Source: Candidatus Zixiibacteriota bacterium (GTDB taxonomy: Bacteria > Zixibacteria > MSB-5A5 > GN15 > PGXB01). From it: a stretch of 48,398 nt of DNA. Shown one piece after another: positions 24,419 through 34,002 of the stretch. The notes under the pieces are model-generated. The model was given only the letters and a program-made list of their open reading frames with translations, did not search any database and was not told the origin of the DNA. The stretch is taken from NCBI GenBank assembly GCA_040753495.1, contig JBFMEF010000037.1, forward strand, positions 1 to 48,398, read 5' to 3'. The translations under genes were made by a program, and so were the position numbers. Positions within the stretch are counted from its first letter, which is position 1; every line of letters starts with the position of its first letter.

Positions 24419-25738
24419 ATGGCAAAGAAAAATCCAAATGACGACAAGATGGAGCGGCTGGTCTCGCTGTGCAAACGGCGCGGTTTTGTCTTTCCCTCAT
24501 CCGAAATCTACGGCGGACTGAATTCCTGCTGGGATTACGGCCCGCTCGGAGCGGAACTGAAACGGAATATCAAGACCTTCTGGTGGGAGGCGATGACCGC
24601 CCGCCGGGATGATATCGAAGGGCTCGATGCCGCGATACTGATGCATCCGCAGGTCTGGGTGACCTCGGGACATGTGGCGGAGTTTCATGACCCGCTGGTC
24701 GATTGCAAGAGTTGCAAAGCCCGCTTCCGCGCCGATGATGTCGCGGGGAAGAAGAATTGTCCCAACTGCGGGAACGCGACCCTCACCGACGCTCGTCAGT
24801 TCAACCTGATGTTCAAGACCTTTATGGGACCGGTGGAAGATAATTCATCGGTGGTCTATCTCCGTCCCGAAACCGCCCAGGGAATTTATGTCAATTTTCT
24901 GAATGTCAAGAATTCCTCGCGGCAGAAGATTCCGTTCGGAATCGCGCAGATTGGGAAGGCGTTTCGCAACGAAATTACGCCGGGGAATTTCATTTTCCGG
25001 ACCCGCGAGTTCGAGCAGATGGAGATGCAGTTTTTTATCCACCCCTCAGAAGACGAGAAATGGTTTGAGTACTGGCGGGAGCAGCGCTGGAACTGGTATC
25101 TGGAGCTGGGGATAAAGAAAGAAAAGATTCGCTGGCATGAGCATGGGCCCGGCGAACTGGCGCATTATGCCAAAAAGGCGTACGATATCGAATATGAGTT
25201 TCCTTTCGGCTGGAAAGAGCTGGAAGGGATTCATAACCGGACCGACTTTGACCTCTCGCGTCATCAGCAGGCGACCGGAAAAGACTTGACCTATTTTGAC
25301 CAGCGGTTCACCGAGAAATTTGTCCCTTTTATCATAGAGACCTCGGCCGGCTGCGACAGAACATTGCTGACGGTGTTGATTGATGCCTATGACGAGGACT
25401 CCTCAAGAGGAGAAAAGAGCTCGGTGCTTCGCTTCTCCCCCAGAATTGCGCCGATAAAAGCGGCGGTCTTCCCACTTGTCAATAAGGACGGGATGCCGGA
25501 GATTGCCGAGAAGATTTTTCATGACCTCAAGAAAAAATTCAAGGTTTTCTATGACGATTCCGGGTCGGTGGGACGTCGGTACGCCCGGATGGATGAGGCC
25601 GGGTGTCCGTTCTGCATTACCGTTGACGGGCAGACCAAGGAGGATGAGACGGTGACGATTCGCGACCGGGATACAATGGTGCAGGAGCGTTACAAGATAG
25701 CGGAGCTGGAGGATATAATAGGAAAGAAGATAGGTTAG
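24419..25738 (+). CDS. glyS: Glycyl-tRNA synthetase, single-chain (eukaryote/archaea-like alpha2 type)
   Basis: A 439-residue class II synthetase of the dimeric GlyQS type. Blocks seen are [19 protein letters not shown] at the N-terminus, a zinc-ribbon-like CKSCKARF...CPNCG, motif 2 ([34 protein letters not shown]), and motif 3 in [12 protein letters not shown]. The C-terminal anticodon-binding domain has [15 protein letters not shown]. It charges tRNA-Gly. The alpha2 form, rather than the two-subunit glyQ/glyS form of proteobacteria, fits many FCB and deep-branching bacteria. It is preceded by a 297-base spacer full of palindromes. Confidence 0.96.
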   Translation: MAKKNPNDDKMERLVSLCKRRGFVFPSSEIYGGLNSCWDYGPLGAELKRNIKTFWWEAMTARRDDIEGLDAAILMHPQVWVTSGHVAEFHDPLVDCKSCKARFRADDVAGKKNCPNCGNATLTDARQFNLMFKTFMGPVEDNSSVVYLRPETAQGIYVNFLNVKNSSRQKIPFGIAQIGKAFRNEITPGNFIFRTREFEQMEMQFFIHPSEDEKWFEYWREQRWNWYLELGIKKEKIRWHEHGPGELAHYAKKAYDIEYEFPFGWKELEGIHNRTDFDLSRHQQATGKDLTYFDQRFTEKFVPFIIETSAGCDRTLLTVLIDAYDEDSSRGEKSSVLRFSPRIAPIKAAVFPLVNKDGMPEIAEKIFHDLKKKFKVFYDDSGSVGRRYARMDEAGCPFCITVDGQTKEDETVTIRDRDTMVQERYKIAELEDIIGKKIG

Positions 25739-25829
25739 GACAGAGGTAAGCATAGTTTCAAAACCCAGGAGTTATTTTTACCTGCTCGGCTGACAGTGGT
25801 TGAAATCACAACCTTAAAATGAGGACACA

Positions 25830-27941
25830 ATGAAATTTCTCCGTCAATTCCAAGCAATTATCTTTCTGATGCTTCTGGTATGCCCATCATGTCTACGGGC
25901 GCAGGAGAATGTAACAACAACAGATGACCCTTACCTCTGGCTGGAAGAAGTACAAGGGGATAAGGCGCTGGATTGGGTGAAGAGCCATGATGAGGCGACC
26001 ATGCAGGCGTTCCAGAATGACACCAATTTCCTAAGTTTCCAGAAAGAAGCGCTCAAGATTCTCAATGCCGACGACCGGATACCATACGGCTCCTACCGTG
26101 GAGGATATATCTACAATTTCTGGCAGGACGAAGAACATGTGCGAGGAATATTGAGGCGGACGACGCTGGTGGAGTATAAGAAGACAGAACCGGAGTGGGA
26201 AACGCTTCTCGACATCGACAAATTGAATCAAGACGAAGGGAAAAGCTGGGTGTACGCCGGCTCGTACAGCGTGCCGCCGGCATACGACAGGTGTCTGGTG
26301 ATGCTTTCTGACGGCGGGCGGGATGCGGTTCAGATTCGCGAGTTAGATTACAGCACCAGGAGTTTCGTGAAGGATGGTTTCTATCTTCCGGTTGCCAAGA
26401 GCGGCGCACTCTGGCTTGACAGCAACACGCTTATTATCGACACCGATTTCGGTCCGGGATCTCTGACCGAATCAGGGTATCCCAGGATTGTCAAACTCTG
26501 GAAGAGAGGGACGACTCTGCCAGAGGCGGTGACTTTACTGGAAGGGGAAGAGACCGATGTTAGCGCTTCGGCTTATGTCGTGCATCGACCGGAAGGGAAT
26601 GTCATGTATGTCAGCCGCAATGTTTCTTTCTGGGAATCGAAGCGATGGCTGGTCGATGAGAAGATGGAGAAGACTGAAATCCCGATACCAGATGACGCCG
26701 AAATCGAGACATTCTTCAAGGGGTATATGATAGTTAGACTGTTTTCCGATTGGCTGGGATTTCAGGAAGGGTCCCTGATCGCCTTGAAAACAAGCGACTT
26801 GAGTGCAGAAGACATGCAATCGAGGATTGAGCTAATTTATGCACCGGATGAGATAAGCACTATCAAGGGAGTCTCGACGAGCGAGGATTACCTGTTAGTC
26901 TCAATATTGAATAATGTGAAAGGGAAACTCCTCTATTTCAAATTACCCGTGACCGGTGAAAGACAGTGGAGAAAGGGGGAGGTGAGACTTCCCGAGGCCG
27001 GGTCGATAGGGGTTCAGTCGACCAATAATTTCACCAATATCGTATTGGTCACTTATGAGGATTTCCTCTCGCCAACAAAGCTGTATCTATTGCAGGATCC
27101 GGAGTCGAATCCGGAAGAGATAAAATCGCTGCCAGATTGGTTTGACGCGGCGAATATGCAGGTGGCTCAGTATGAAGCGAAGAGCAAAGATGGGACGATA
27201 ATACCATACTTTCTGGTCTCGAAGAAAGACTTAAGCCTCAATTCCCAGAATCCAACTCTTCTTTACGGCTACGGTGGCTTCCGGAGCTCCCAAACGCCTT
27301 ACTATTCAAGAATGCAAGGCAAATTCTGGCTTGAAAAGGGCGGGGTATTTGCGCTGGCAAACATCAGAGGGGGCGGTGAATTCGGCCCGAAATGGCACAA
27401 GGCGGCATTATTGGAGAACAGGCAGAAATCGTTCGATGACTTCATCGCCGTGGCGGAAGACTTGATAGCCCGAAAAATCACATCGCCGAGAAATCTGGGG
27501 ATAATGGGCGGGAGCAACGGGGGATTGCTGGTTGGAGCGGTCTTCACGCAAAGACCGGAGTTATTCAATGCGATCGTCTGCCAGGTCCCGCTACTGGATA
27601 TGATTAGGTATACGAAACTGGGAGCGGGAGCGTCCTGGGTGGGAGAGTACGGCGACCCGGCAATACCGGAGCAGAGAGCCTTTATCGAGAGATATTCACC
27701 GTATCAAAACCTTAAACCGGGAGTGAAGTATCCGCAAGCGCTATTCGTAACATCGACATTGGACGACCGGGTTCATCCGGGACATGCCCGGAAGATGGCG
27801 GCGCGAATGGAGGAGCTCGGTAATCAGGTCTATTTCTATGAAGAGACCGAAGGGGGACATGGCGCCTCGGCGGATAATATTCAACGGGCGAAACGGCATG
27901 CGCTGGAGTATTCTTACCTCGTGCGGATGCTATTCAATTAA
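25830..27941 (+). CDS. Secreted prolyl oligopeptidase (S9A family)
   Basis: A 703-residue serine peptidase with a signal peptide (residues 1-25, ending CLRAQ). The family opening DDPYLWLEEVQGDKALDWV is followed by a seven-bladed propeller and the alpha/beta-hydrolase domain. Ser562 lies in MGGSNGGLLVG, the Asp in TLDDRVHPGH (645/646) and His677 in EGGHGAS. The enzyme cuts short peptides, usually after proline; with a signal peptide it would act in the periplasm or outside. The start has GAGGACACA before the ATG. A small GGTTG/CAACC hairpin lies just upstream, and a terminator follows. Confidence 0.93.
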   Translation: MKFLRQFQAIIFLMLLVCPSCLRAQENVTTTDDPYLWLEEVQGDKALDWVKSHDEATMQAFQNDTNFLSFQKEALKILNADDRIPYGSYRGGYIYNFWQDEEHVRGILRRTTLVEYKKTEPEWETLLDIDKLNQDEGKSWVYAGSYSVPPAYDRCLVMLSDGGRDAVQIRELDYSTRSFVKDGFYLPVAKSGALWLDSNTLIIDTDFGPGSLTESGYPRIVKLWKRGTTLPEAVTLLEGEETDVSASAYVVHRPEGNVMYVSRNVSFWESKRWLVDEKMEKTEIPIPDDAEIETFFKGYMIVRLFSDWLGFQEGSLIALKTSDLSAEDMQSRIELIYAPDEISTIKGVSTSEDYLLVSILNNVKGKLLYFKLPVTGERQWRKGEVRLPEAGSIGVQSTNNFTNIVLVTYEDFLSPTKLYLLQDPESNPEEIKSLPDWFDAANMQVAQYEAKSKDGTIIPYFLVSKKDLSLNSQNPTLLYGYGGFRSSQTPYYSRMQGKFWLEKGGVFALANIRGGGEFGPKWHKAALLENRQKSFDDFIAVAEDLIARKITSPRNLGIMGGSNGGLLVGAVFTQRPELFNAIVCQVPLLDMIRYTKLGAGASWVGEYGDPAIPEQRAFIERYSPYQNLKPGVKYPQALFVTSTLDDRVHPGHARKMAARMEELGNQVYFYEETEGGHGASADNIQRAKRHALEYSYLVRMLFN

Positions 27942-27957
27942 GCAGCCAAAGAGGAAA

Positions 27958-28003
27958 ATGTCCCCTCAATCTCCGACATTAACAGGAGACTGAGGGGATT
28001 TTC
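27958..28003 (+). terminator. Terminator after the prolyl oligopeptidase
   Basis: TCCCCTCAATCTCC (27961-27974) pairs with GGAGACTGAGGGGA with one mismatch and is followed by TTTTC. It lies 20 bases after the stop codon. Confidence 0.75.
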
Positions 28004-28077
28004 ATTGTTCCCGAATTTCATATGGTCAGCCAGAAATCGCGGGGGTAGAGATATAGAATCGTTGCATTCGATTCTGC

Positions 28078-28105
28078 TTGCCTAATCGGGATTAATATAT
28101 ATTAT
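28078..28105 (+). promoter_or_regulatory. Possible promoter of the KamA-like gene
   Basis: TTGCCT (28078-28083) and TATTAT (28100-28105) are 16 bases apart. A perfect inverted repeat AGAATCG/CGATTCT (28055-28075) sits directly upstream and could be a regulator site. Confidence 0.4.
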
Positions 28106-28125
28106 AAAAATTAGAGGAGCGAATT

Positions 28126-29931
28126 TTGGATTCCGGCTTCGGGGGCAAGAGATGGAGGAATATGGATTACAGTCGAGATAGATTGCTTCGAGAAGCAGAG
28201 GAATTGATGGCGCTTGCCGGCTCGTCGAGCAGCCTGGAGGTTGTGCGCGAGCGGCTTTTTGGCCGGGTTACTCGATATCAGTTCGATGTTTTTGACGAGA
28301 GACATCTTCCAACAATAAATAATATCGTTCGGGTTCGCGACTGCGCCCGGGCGATGCGCTCCATACTGAGGATTCAGTCAGACCGCATGGCCGGTTTCAG
28401 TGTCACGCGGGCGCTTATGGACATCAGCAATGGCAAGCCACGGCCCGACCTGGGGCCCGGATTTTATGCCGAGTTGATTCATATGGTGCAGGGGATGCAG
28501 GGACGCGGCCCGGGACTGGCGCCATCAGATTTTGTCCGCCGTCAGAAGCTAACCGGCCGCCGCGCCGCCATCGCCCGTTCACGCGAACTTGACCGGGTCT
28601 GGATGAAGGTAGGGGCTTTCATGGCGCGATACCGTCATGGGCTGGAGGAATCCACAATTGAGATACGCAACAACAGGAGAGACAAGATTCGCGCGGTTCT
28701 GGGGGGAACGCTGAAGGAATGGTATGACTGGCGCTGGCAGGTGAAAAAAGTTGTCAGGGACATTAGTCTTCTCCGAAAGCTGGTTCCGCTGAGTGAAGAA
28801 GAAGAGGCGAATATCGCAGCGGCTTTAAGGGCTCGTCTTCCCTTTGGAGTAACTCCTTATTACCTATCGCTGATGGATCATCAAGGATATGACCACGCCA
28901 TTCGCGCGCAGGTCTTTCCGCCATCGGATTATGTCGAGATAATGGGGGCAAACCGGGGAAAAAGAGAGTGCGCCTTTGATTTTATGCTGGAGCAGGATAC
29001 GTCGCCGGTAGATTTAGTGACACGGCGGTATCCTTCCATTGTGATATTGAAACCGTACAATACCTGTCCGCAGATATGCGTTTACTGCCAGCGGAATTGG
29101 GAGATTGAGACAGCCATGGCGCCCGGTTCGCTGGCGCCATCACAGAAAATAAAGCGGGCGCTACGATGGATTAAGGCGCATCCGGCAATAAATGAAGTTC
29201 TGATAACCGGAGGCGACCCGCTGGCGTTAAACGACCGGACAATCGAGGCAATTCTCAAGCAGGTGTCGGAAATTGACTCGATTGAGCATATTCGTATCGG
29301 CTCGCGTACTCCCGTGACCATGCCGATGCGTATCACCCCGCAACTGGTGGCTATGCTCAGGAAATATATCTTTCCTTTGAAGCGCACGATTTCGCTGGTG
29401 ACCCATATTGAACACCCCTATGAGATAACGCCGGAACTGGCGACAGCGGTAAATATCTTGCGCAATGCCGGAATACCGGTCTATAATCAGCAGGTATTCA
29501 CATTTTACAATTCCCGGCGGTTTGAAACGGCGCTTCTGAGAAGGCTGCTCCGCAATATTGGAGTGGAACCTTATTATCTTTTCAACGCCAAAGGGAAGAG
29601 TGAAACTCGTCAGTATATCGTGCCGATAGCGCGGCTGCTTCAGGAGGTGAACGAAGAAGCCCGTCTTCTGCCAGGCTTGAGCCGGACCGATGAGCCGGTT
29701 TATAATGTTCCGGGACTGGGGAAAAATTATCTGCGCGCAAGGCAGCATCGCGACCTGGTTTCGATTCTGCCAGACGGCTCCCGGGTTTATGAATTTCATC
29801 CCTGGGATAGGAATCTGGCGGAAAGGAAAAATTACGTCGGTATTGACGCCTCCATATTTTCCTATCTGGAACGTCTAAAGGAGACAGGAGAGGATATCGA
29901 GGAGTACGAGACGATCTGGTACTATTATTGA
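28126..29931 (+). CDS. KamA-family radical SAM protein (lysine 2,3-aminomutase-like) with long N-terminal extension
   Basis: A 601-residue protein. The catalytic core from about residue 195 matches the lysine 2,3-aminomutase family: EWYDWRWQVKKVVRD, then PFGVTPYYLSLM. The radical SAM cysteines are Cys314, Cys318 and Cys321 in YNTCPQICVYCQRNWE, and VLITGGDPLALND and IRIGSRTPVTMP follow. Typical members have about 400-470 residues, so the first 190 helical, arginine-rich residues are extra. Family members move an amino group on lysine, glutamate or related substrates using PLP and SAM; the substrate here is unknown. The start appears to be TTG, with AGAGGAGC 5-9 bases upstream. An ATG at 28162 has a ribosome site only 3 bases away. 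Confidence 0.88.
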   Translation: MDSGFGGKRWRNMDYSRDRLLREAEELMALAGSSSSLEVVRERLFGRVTRYQFDVFDERHLPTINNIVRVRDCARAMRSILRIQSDRMAGFSVTRALMDISNGKPRPDLGPGFYAELIHMVQGMQGRGPGLAPSDFVRRQKLTGRRAAIARSRELDRVWMKVGAFMARYRHGLEESTIEIRNNRRDKIRAVLGGTLKEWYDWRWQVKKVVRDISLLRKLVPLSEEEEANIAAALRARLPFGVTPYYLSLMDHQGYDHAIRAQVFPPSDYVEIMGANRGKRECAFDFMLEQDTSPVDLVTRRYPSIVILKPYNTCPQICVYCQRNWEIETAMAPGSLAPSQKIKRALRWIKAHPAINEVLITGGDPLALNDRTIEAILKQVSEIDSIEHIRIGSRTPVTMPMRITPQLVAMLRKYIFPLKRTISLVTHIEHPYEITPELATAVNILRNAGIPVYNQQVFTFYNSRRFETALLRRLLRNIGVEPYYLFNAKGKSETRQYIVPIARLLQEVNEEARLLPGLSRTDEPVYNVPGLGKNYLRARQHRDLVSILPDGSRVYEFHPWDRNLAERKNYVGIDASIFSYLERLKETGEDIEEYETIWYYY

Positions 29932-30086
29932 CCATGTCCTGTCGCCGATGATGCCGCTTCGGTTCTGAAACCTAATCTGATAACTTTCAACAAAATACGC
30001 CATTCTTTCTGAAGAAAGTCCGATAAAATTTCGCCTCAAATCTGCCGATAATCTAATGGTACAAGCAGTGCCACCGGGTTATTGTT

Positions 30087-30425
30087 ATGCAGGAAAATTA
30101 TTCAGAAGAACTGATTCAAGAGATTTCTCGTATCCTGTTGGATTTGACCAAGATAGTCAGGGTCGTCTCGGTCTATCCGGAAAACAACCCGATTCCCACC
30201 AAGCTCAAAGAATCGTTCAGCGAGCGGTTCTCGGACCTGATAAAAGACAATCAAGGTCTACATTTCTTCATTCAGCAAGGGGAAATCAGGTACGGCAACC
30301 AGGTGGTTTATAAAGATAGTTCCGCTGAAGATTCTCTCGCTGCCATTTTTCATAATTCCGGGATAACCGAAATCTCCTTCTCCCCCCTTTTGGATACGAC
30401 GAAAGCAACCGCTTCTTCCGGGTGA
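30087..30425 (+). CDS. N-terminal fragment of a frameshifted HEAT-repeat protein
   Basis: 112 codons beginning MQENYSEELIQEISRILLDL. The fragment shows the opening of a HEAT-type regulator that usually precedes an HD-domain gene: a helical start, VYPENNPIP, FFIQQGEIRYGNQVVY, then ITEISFSP. After the C run at 30382-30387 the residues become meaningless (LLDTTKATASSG) and stop. In the frame one base back, the same DNA continues as YDESNRFFRVMKAYINREKG, which flows straight into the next entry. One extra C in the run would join both halves into a protein of about 617 residues. See the finding for error versus true mutation. Confidence 0.75.
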   Translation: MQENYSEELIQEISRILLDLTKIVRVVSVYPENNPIPTKLKESFSERFSDLIKDNQGLHFFIQQGEIRYGNQVVYKDSSAEDSLAAIFHNSGITEISFSPLLDTTKATASSG

Positions 30426-31939
30426 TGAAAGCCTATATCAACCGGGAAAAAGGCGCCGGCGACCTGGTAACCCTCTTCTGGCAGGAGAATATCCCCGGGT
30501 TTGATTACGCCACGGTTGAAGATGTCATTCTGCGGGAATATGACGGCGGGATGCTGGTACAAACTTCTATGGAAGGGGAGGAAACTTATGTTCGCGGCGC
30601 CGCCGATGATGAATCGGGCAAGGTAATTTACGGCAAGATTTTTCTTCCGGATGATTCCGGGGATGTGCCGCTTTCTGCAGAGGGGTTATCGGATGGCGGA
30701 CCGACAGCGGTCGCAACCGGGCGGAAAAAAGCGGGCGGTTTTGCCCTCACCGATATGCTGGCGGAGAAGAAAATGGGGCTTTCTCCTTTGCCGGCGGCGA
30801 AGAAAAGCTCCCTTCCCGACACCGCCCTGATTCTGAACGACGCCTTTGCACTGGGAGAATCGGAGCGGGAGAAAATCAATGAGATGCTTCAGCGCGACGG
30901 AGAGTTTGACGAATTTGGCTCCACCATTGAATTGATTAAAGAGATAAATTGTCAGGAGACAGAATTCCAGGAATTCAGTGAAGCGGTGACCATAGTGGAA
31001 AAATTGCAGTCGGAGTTTCTGCAACTGGGGAATCTGAAGGCGGCCGGTGAGCTTCTGAATTATTTCAAAGAGATGACGGAAAATACGTCCGACCTTCGCA
31101 GACAGGAGCGGGTCAAGCGGGCGCTGGCGCTGGCGGCAAGCAAAGAATCATTGGGCGGCCTGGCGGCCGCTTTAAACCACGCGCCCGAAATTGCTTTAGA
31201 GGAAGTAGAAAACTATCTGAACCTGTTCGGGTGGGAGGTTCTCGCGGCGGTCACCGACCTGCTGGGAGAACTGGAGCATCGCCCGCATCGTGAAGCGCTC
31301 TGCAATTATTTGACACGGACCGGCGCCGAGCATATCGACCTGATTTCGCGCGGAATATTTGACCGACGCTGGTTTGTGGTGCGAAACACCGTCTCCATTA
31401 TGGCGGGAATCGGAAGCGACCGGGCGTTTTCCTATCTGGAAAAAGCGATTAATCATGAAGAGAAACGAGTGCGCCAGGAAGTGATAAGAGGGCTGGCGCG
31501 CCATTCCCACCGAAAAGCGATAGGGCTGCTCTTGAAGATGGTCTGGGATAAAGACGCAGTGGTCGCCCAAGAGGCGCTGGAGGCGGTTATCGCCCGCGGG
31601 GAGGAAGCGCTCGATGCGGTCACCAGCATGATAAATGATGACCGTTTCAGCAGTCTTCCTGAGGAAGTGCAGGAGAATCTCTTTATAATATTCTCACAAT
31701 TGGGAGGGGAAAATGCGGTGTCGTATCTTGCCACGTTGATTCCCCGCTGGGGACTGGCATCAAACCAGTCCAAGCAGTATTACATGCAGCTGGCGTTCAA
31801 GGCGCTGGGATACAACAGCTCCGAGAAGGCGGAAAAAATCCTTTTGGGATACAGTCATTCCTGGAATAAGCGGGTGCGGTACCTGGCGAAAGAAGCGCTG
31901 GTGAATAGACGTCAGGTCAAATACGGAGGCAAACTATGA
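30422..31939 (+). CDS. HEAT-repeat protein, main part after the frameshift
   Basis: 505 codons from a GTG at 30422, although the true frame runs further back to about 30383. After a 130-residue region of low recognisability (GKIFLPDDSGDV, then Ala/Lys-rich) come helical repeats of HEAT type: GWEVLAAVTDLLGEL, GIFDRRWFVVRNTVSIMAGIG, EEKRVRQEVIRGLARH and WDKDAVVAQEALEAVIARG. HEAT arrays bind proteins. The stop overlaps the HD-GYP start by 4 bases (ATGA), so the two proteins are made together and probably interact. The GTG start is probably not the native start. Confidence 0.8.
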   Translation: MMKAYINREKGAGDLVTLFWQENIPGFDYATVEDVILREYDGGMLVQTSMEGEETYVRGAADDESGKVIYGKIFLPDDSGDVPLSAEGLSDGGPTAVATGRKKAGGFALTDMLAEKKMGLSPLPAAKKSSLPDTALILNDAFALGESEREKINEMLQRDGEFDEFGSTIELIKEINCQETEFQEFSEAVTIVEKLQSEFLQLGNLKAAGELLNYFKEMTENTSDLRRQERVKRALALAASKESLGGLAAALNHAPEIALEEVENYLNLFGWEVLAAVTDLLGELEHRPHREALCNYLTRTGAEHIDLISRGIFDRRWFVVRNTVSIMAGIGSDRAFSYLEKAINHEEKRVRQEVIRGLARHSHRKAIGLLLKMVWDKDAVVAQEALEAVIARGEEALDAVTSMINDDRFSSLPEEVQENLFIIFSQLGGENAVSYLATLIPRWGLASNQSKQYYMQLAFKALGYNSSEKAEKILLGYSHSWNKRVRYLAKEALVNRRQVKYGGKL

Positions 31940-33384
31940 CAACCACTCCCGTAGTTTCGGAGAAGGAACGTCTCGAACTGGCCGGTCCGGAAGAACTGGC
32001 GCTGGTCAACGCCTTTTTTGTTCTGCTGAAAACCGCCCAATATGTTGACACCAATAATGCCACCTTTCAAACGCAATCAGCAAAGTTCTATCTCTCTTTT
32101 CGCCGGATGGCTGATGAGAGAGGACGGGTATCGATAAAAATAAGCGACAACAGGATTTTTGTCTGTGATAAGCTGGTCAAATTCGACAGTGACGGACTGG
32201 TGCGGGCCAGAATTGTCAGCGATGTCTGGCAAAGTCTCGGGATTGGGGGAGTCGCCTTTGATGATTCTCTGGACAACCGTCAGATAGACAAATTCGTGCA
32301 TCTGGTGGCAACGATAAAGATGACCGAGCGCGACCATAACCGGATTGCGGAGAGGCTGCGGGAGCTGGGTATCGAGGGAATTACGCTTTTTGGAATGGAG
32401 CAGAAGACACCCCAGCCGCTTCTGACGGCGGAGAAGCGGTCGCTCTTGCGGCGCGCCGCCCGCGCCACGTTTTTCAGGGCTATTTCCGTGGTTGAGGATG
32501 TCATGGCGCAGGCGGCTGAAGACAAAGAAGTTGACCTGAGCAAAGCCCGCCGGGTGGTGCATTCCTTAATCGACCAGATAGCCGAAGATGAATCATCCCT
32601 GATAGAGCTGACATCGATTCGGGATTTTGACGAATATACATTCGCACACTCCACTAATGTTTGCGTTTACGCCTTGACGATGGGGATACGACTGGGAATG
32701 GACCGTCAGCGGCTCTCCGACCTCGGCTTTGCGGCGCTGTTTCATGATATCGGCAAAATCAAATTGCCGGGCGACCTGATTCGAAAACCGGATGCCTTCG
32801 ATGAAAACGACTGGGCGCAGATGCAGCGACATCCGATTCTGGGCGCCAAGACGATTCTGAGAAACCTGAAGTTTGAGAGAAATGTTGCCCGGGCGGCGCT
32901 GGTGGCATTTGAGCATCATATTAATGAAGATTTCACCGGCTATCCGGCGCTGACCGCCCGCCGGCCGACCAACCTCTTCTCCAAAATCATCGCTCTGGTG
33001 GACACGTTTGACGCCCTTACCTCGGGACGAGTCTATATGAAAAAGGCGATTCCGCCTGATGAAGTTCTTCGCAAGATGATGTACCAGATGAATATCAAGT
33101 TCGACGCCTTCCTGCTCAAAATGTTCGTCAGCATTATCGGCATCTATCCGGCCGGAACTTTGATACTTCTTTCGACCGATGAACTGGCGGTGGTGGTGCA
33201 GAACAATCCCGAGAATCTGGCGCGTCCGATTGTCAAGATAGTTGGAGACCGCAAAGGACCACATTCAGAGTATATGACGGTGAACCTGATGCTGGTGGAG
33301 AATGCCGAGCGGAAGATAATCCGGATTATTGACCCAAAGAAGTACAATATAGATATCAAGAATATACTTCTCTCCGACAAGTGA
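31936..33384 (+). CDS. HD-GYP-type phosphohydrolase
   Basis: A 482-residue protein. The C-terminal half is an HD-GYP-like domain: FAHSTNVCVYALTMGIRLG, then FAALFHDIGKIKLP (the HD pair at about residue 270), MQRHPILGAKTIL, FEHHINEDFTGYP (GYP kept, but with INED before it), and LVDTFDALTS. HD-GYP enzymes usually degrade cyclic di-GMP. The N-terminal 200 residues are an unassigned region with RDNR/ITLFGMEQK-type segments. It is coupled to the HEAT protein gene by a 4-base overlap, which suggests a signalling pair. Whether it cleaves cyclic di-GMP is untested. Confidence 0.88.
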   Translation: MTTTPVVSEKERLELAGPEELALVNAFFVLLKTAQYVDTNNATFQTQSAKFYLSFRRMADERGRVSIKISDNRIFVCDKLVKFDSDGLVRARIVSDVWQSLGIGGVAFDDSLDNRQIDKFVHLVATIKMTERDHNRIAERLRELGIEGITLFGMEQKTPQPLLTAEKRSLLRRAARATFFRAISVVEDVMAQAAEDKEVDLSKARRVVHSLIDQIAEDESSLIELTSIRDFDEYTFAHSTNVCVYALTMGIRLGMDRQRLSDLGFAALFHDIGKIKLPGDLIRKPDAFDENDWAQMQRHPILGAKTILRNLKFERNVARAALVAFEHHINEDFTGYPALTARRPTNLFSKIIALVDTFDALTSGRVYMKKAIPPDEVLRKMMYQMNIKFDAFLLKMFVSIIGIYPAGTLILLSTDELAVVVQNNPENLARPIVKIVGDRKGPHSEYMTVNLMLVENAERKIIRIIDPKKYNIDIKNILLSDK

Positions 33385-33447
33385 CGCCGCCATTAAATTC
33401 CAGCGCGGCATGGGCGTTCCACTTTTCGCGCCTTCAGTATCCGATTC

Positions 33448-33996
33448 TTAAAAATTCAATTGCAGATTGGCGGCTATGCCGCCGTCGGGATGGGGCGCCA
33501 GGTCAAATGAAATTCTTTTCTCGTATTGCGGAAATTTTGCCAGATGGGCATCAACGTAGGCATCGAACATGGAAAGAAAGATGGTGGTGCCGAGATACCA
33601 GGAAAAGCGATTGCGCTCGTTTTTGGCTTCCAGGAATTTGTTGAAATAGTATTCTTTGACCGTTGTGTTGGCAGCGGCATCAAATTTCTCCCGGGCATCC
33701 GAGGTTTTCTGAGAGTAATGAATCAGGGTAACGACCAGAGAGCCTTCCAGCGCCATAAAGATTCCGGCTTTGATATATTTCTTGTTTCCCAGCTGCCCCC
33801 AGCCGGGGACAAACATCGATTTGAAAAGCGCCACGGTTGGATTTTGAGTCCGGCTGCTGTCCACCGGGATATTGACATAGTACCCGCCGCTCTGGCGGTC
33901 GCGGTCGGCCGGTGGTTGCGGCTTATCCTGAGATTTGAGATATCCGGGAGTCAGGAAAGCGATTAGAAGAAGCGATATCGGAAACAGAGGCCGCAC
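33448..33996 (-). CDS. DUF5683-like membrane protein
   Basis: A 182-residue protein with a signal peptide (residues 1-22). The family hallmark is ALFKSMFVPGWGQLGNKKYIKAGIFMALEG, followed by a second hydrophobic segment (WYLGTTIFLSMFDAYVDAHL) and FDLAP near the end. DUF5683 proteins are common in Bacteroidota and relatives, with unknown function. It is the last gene of the minus-strand run, 6 bases after the lipid kinase gene. Confidence 0.8.
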   Translation of the reverse strand: MRPLFPISLLLIAFLTPGYLKSQDKPQPPADRDRQSGGYYVNIPVDSSRTQNPTVALFKSMFVPGWGQLGNKKYIKAGIFMALEGSLVVTLIHYSQKTSDAREKFDAAANTTVKEYYFNKFLEAKNERNRFSWYLGTTIFLSMFDAYVDAHLAKFPQYEKRISFDLAPHPDGGIAANLQLNF

Positions 33997-34002
33997 AGCA
34001 TT

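Noticed and set aside
30380-30395. Programmed -1 frameshift at the C6T4 tract
   Set aside because: The direction fits, but the tract does not form a clean X XXY YYZ heptamer in the reading frame and I see no clear downstream stem. Homopolymer error is simpler.
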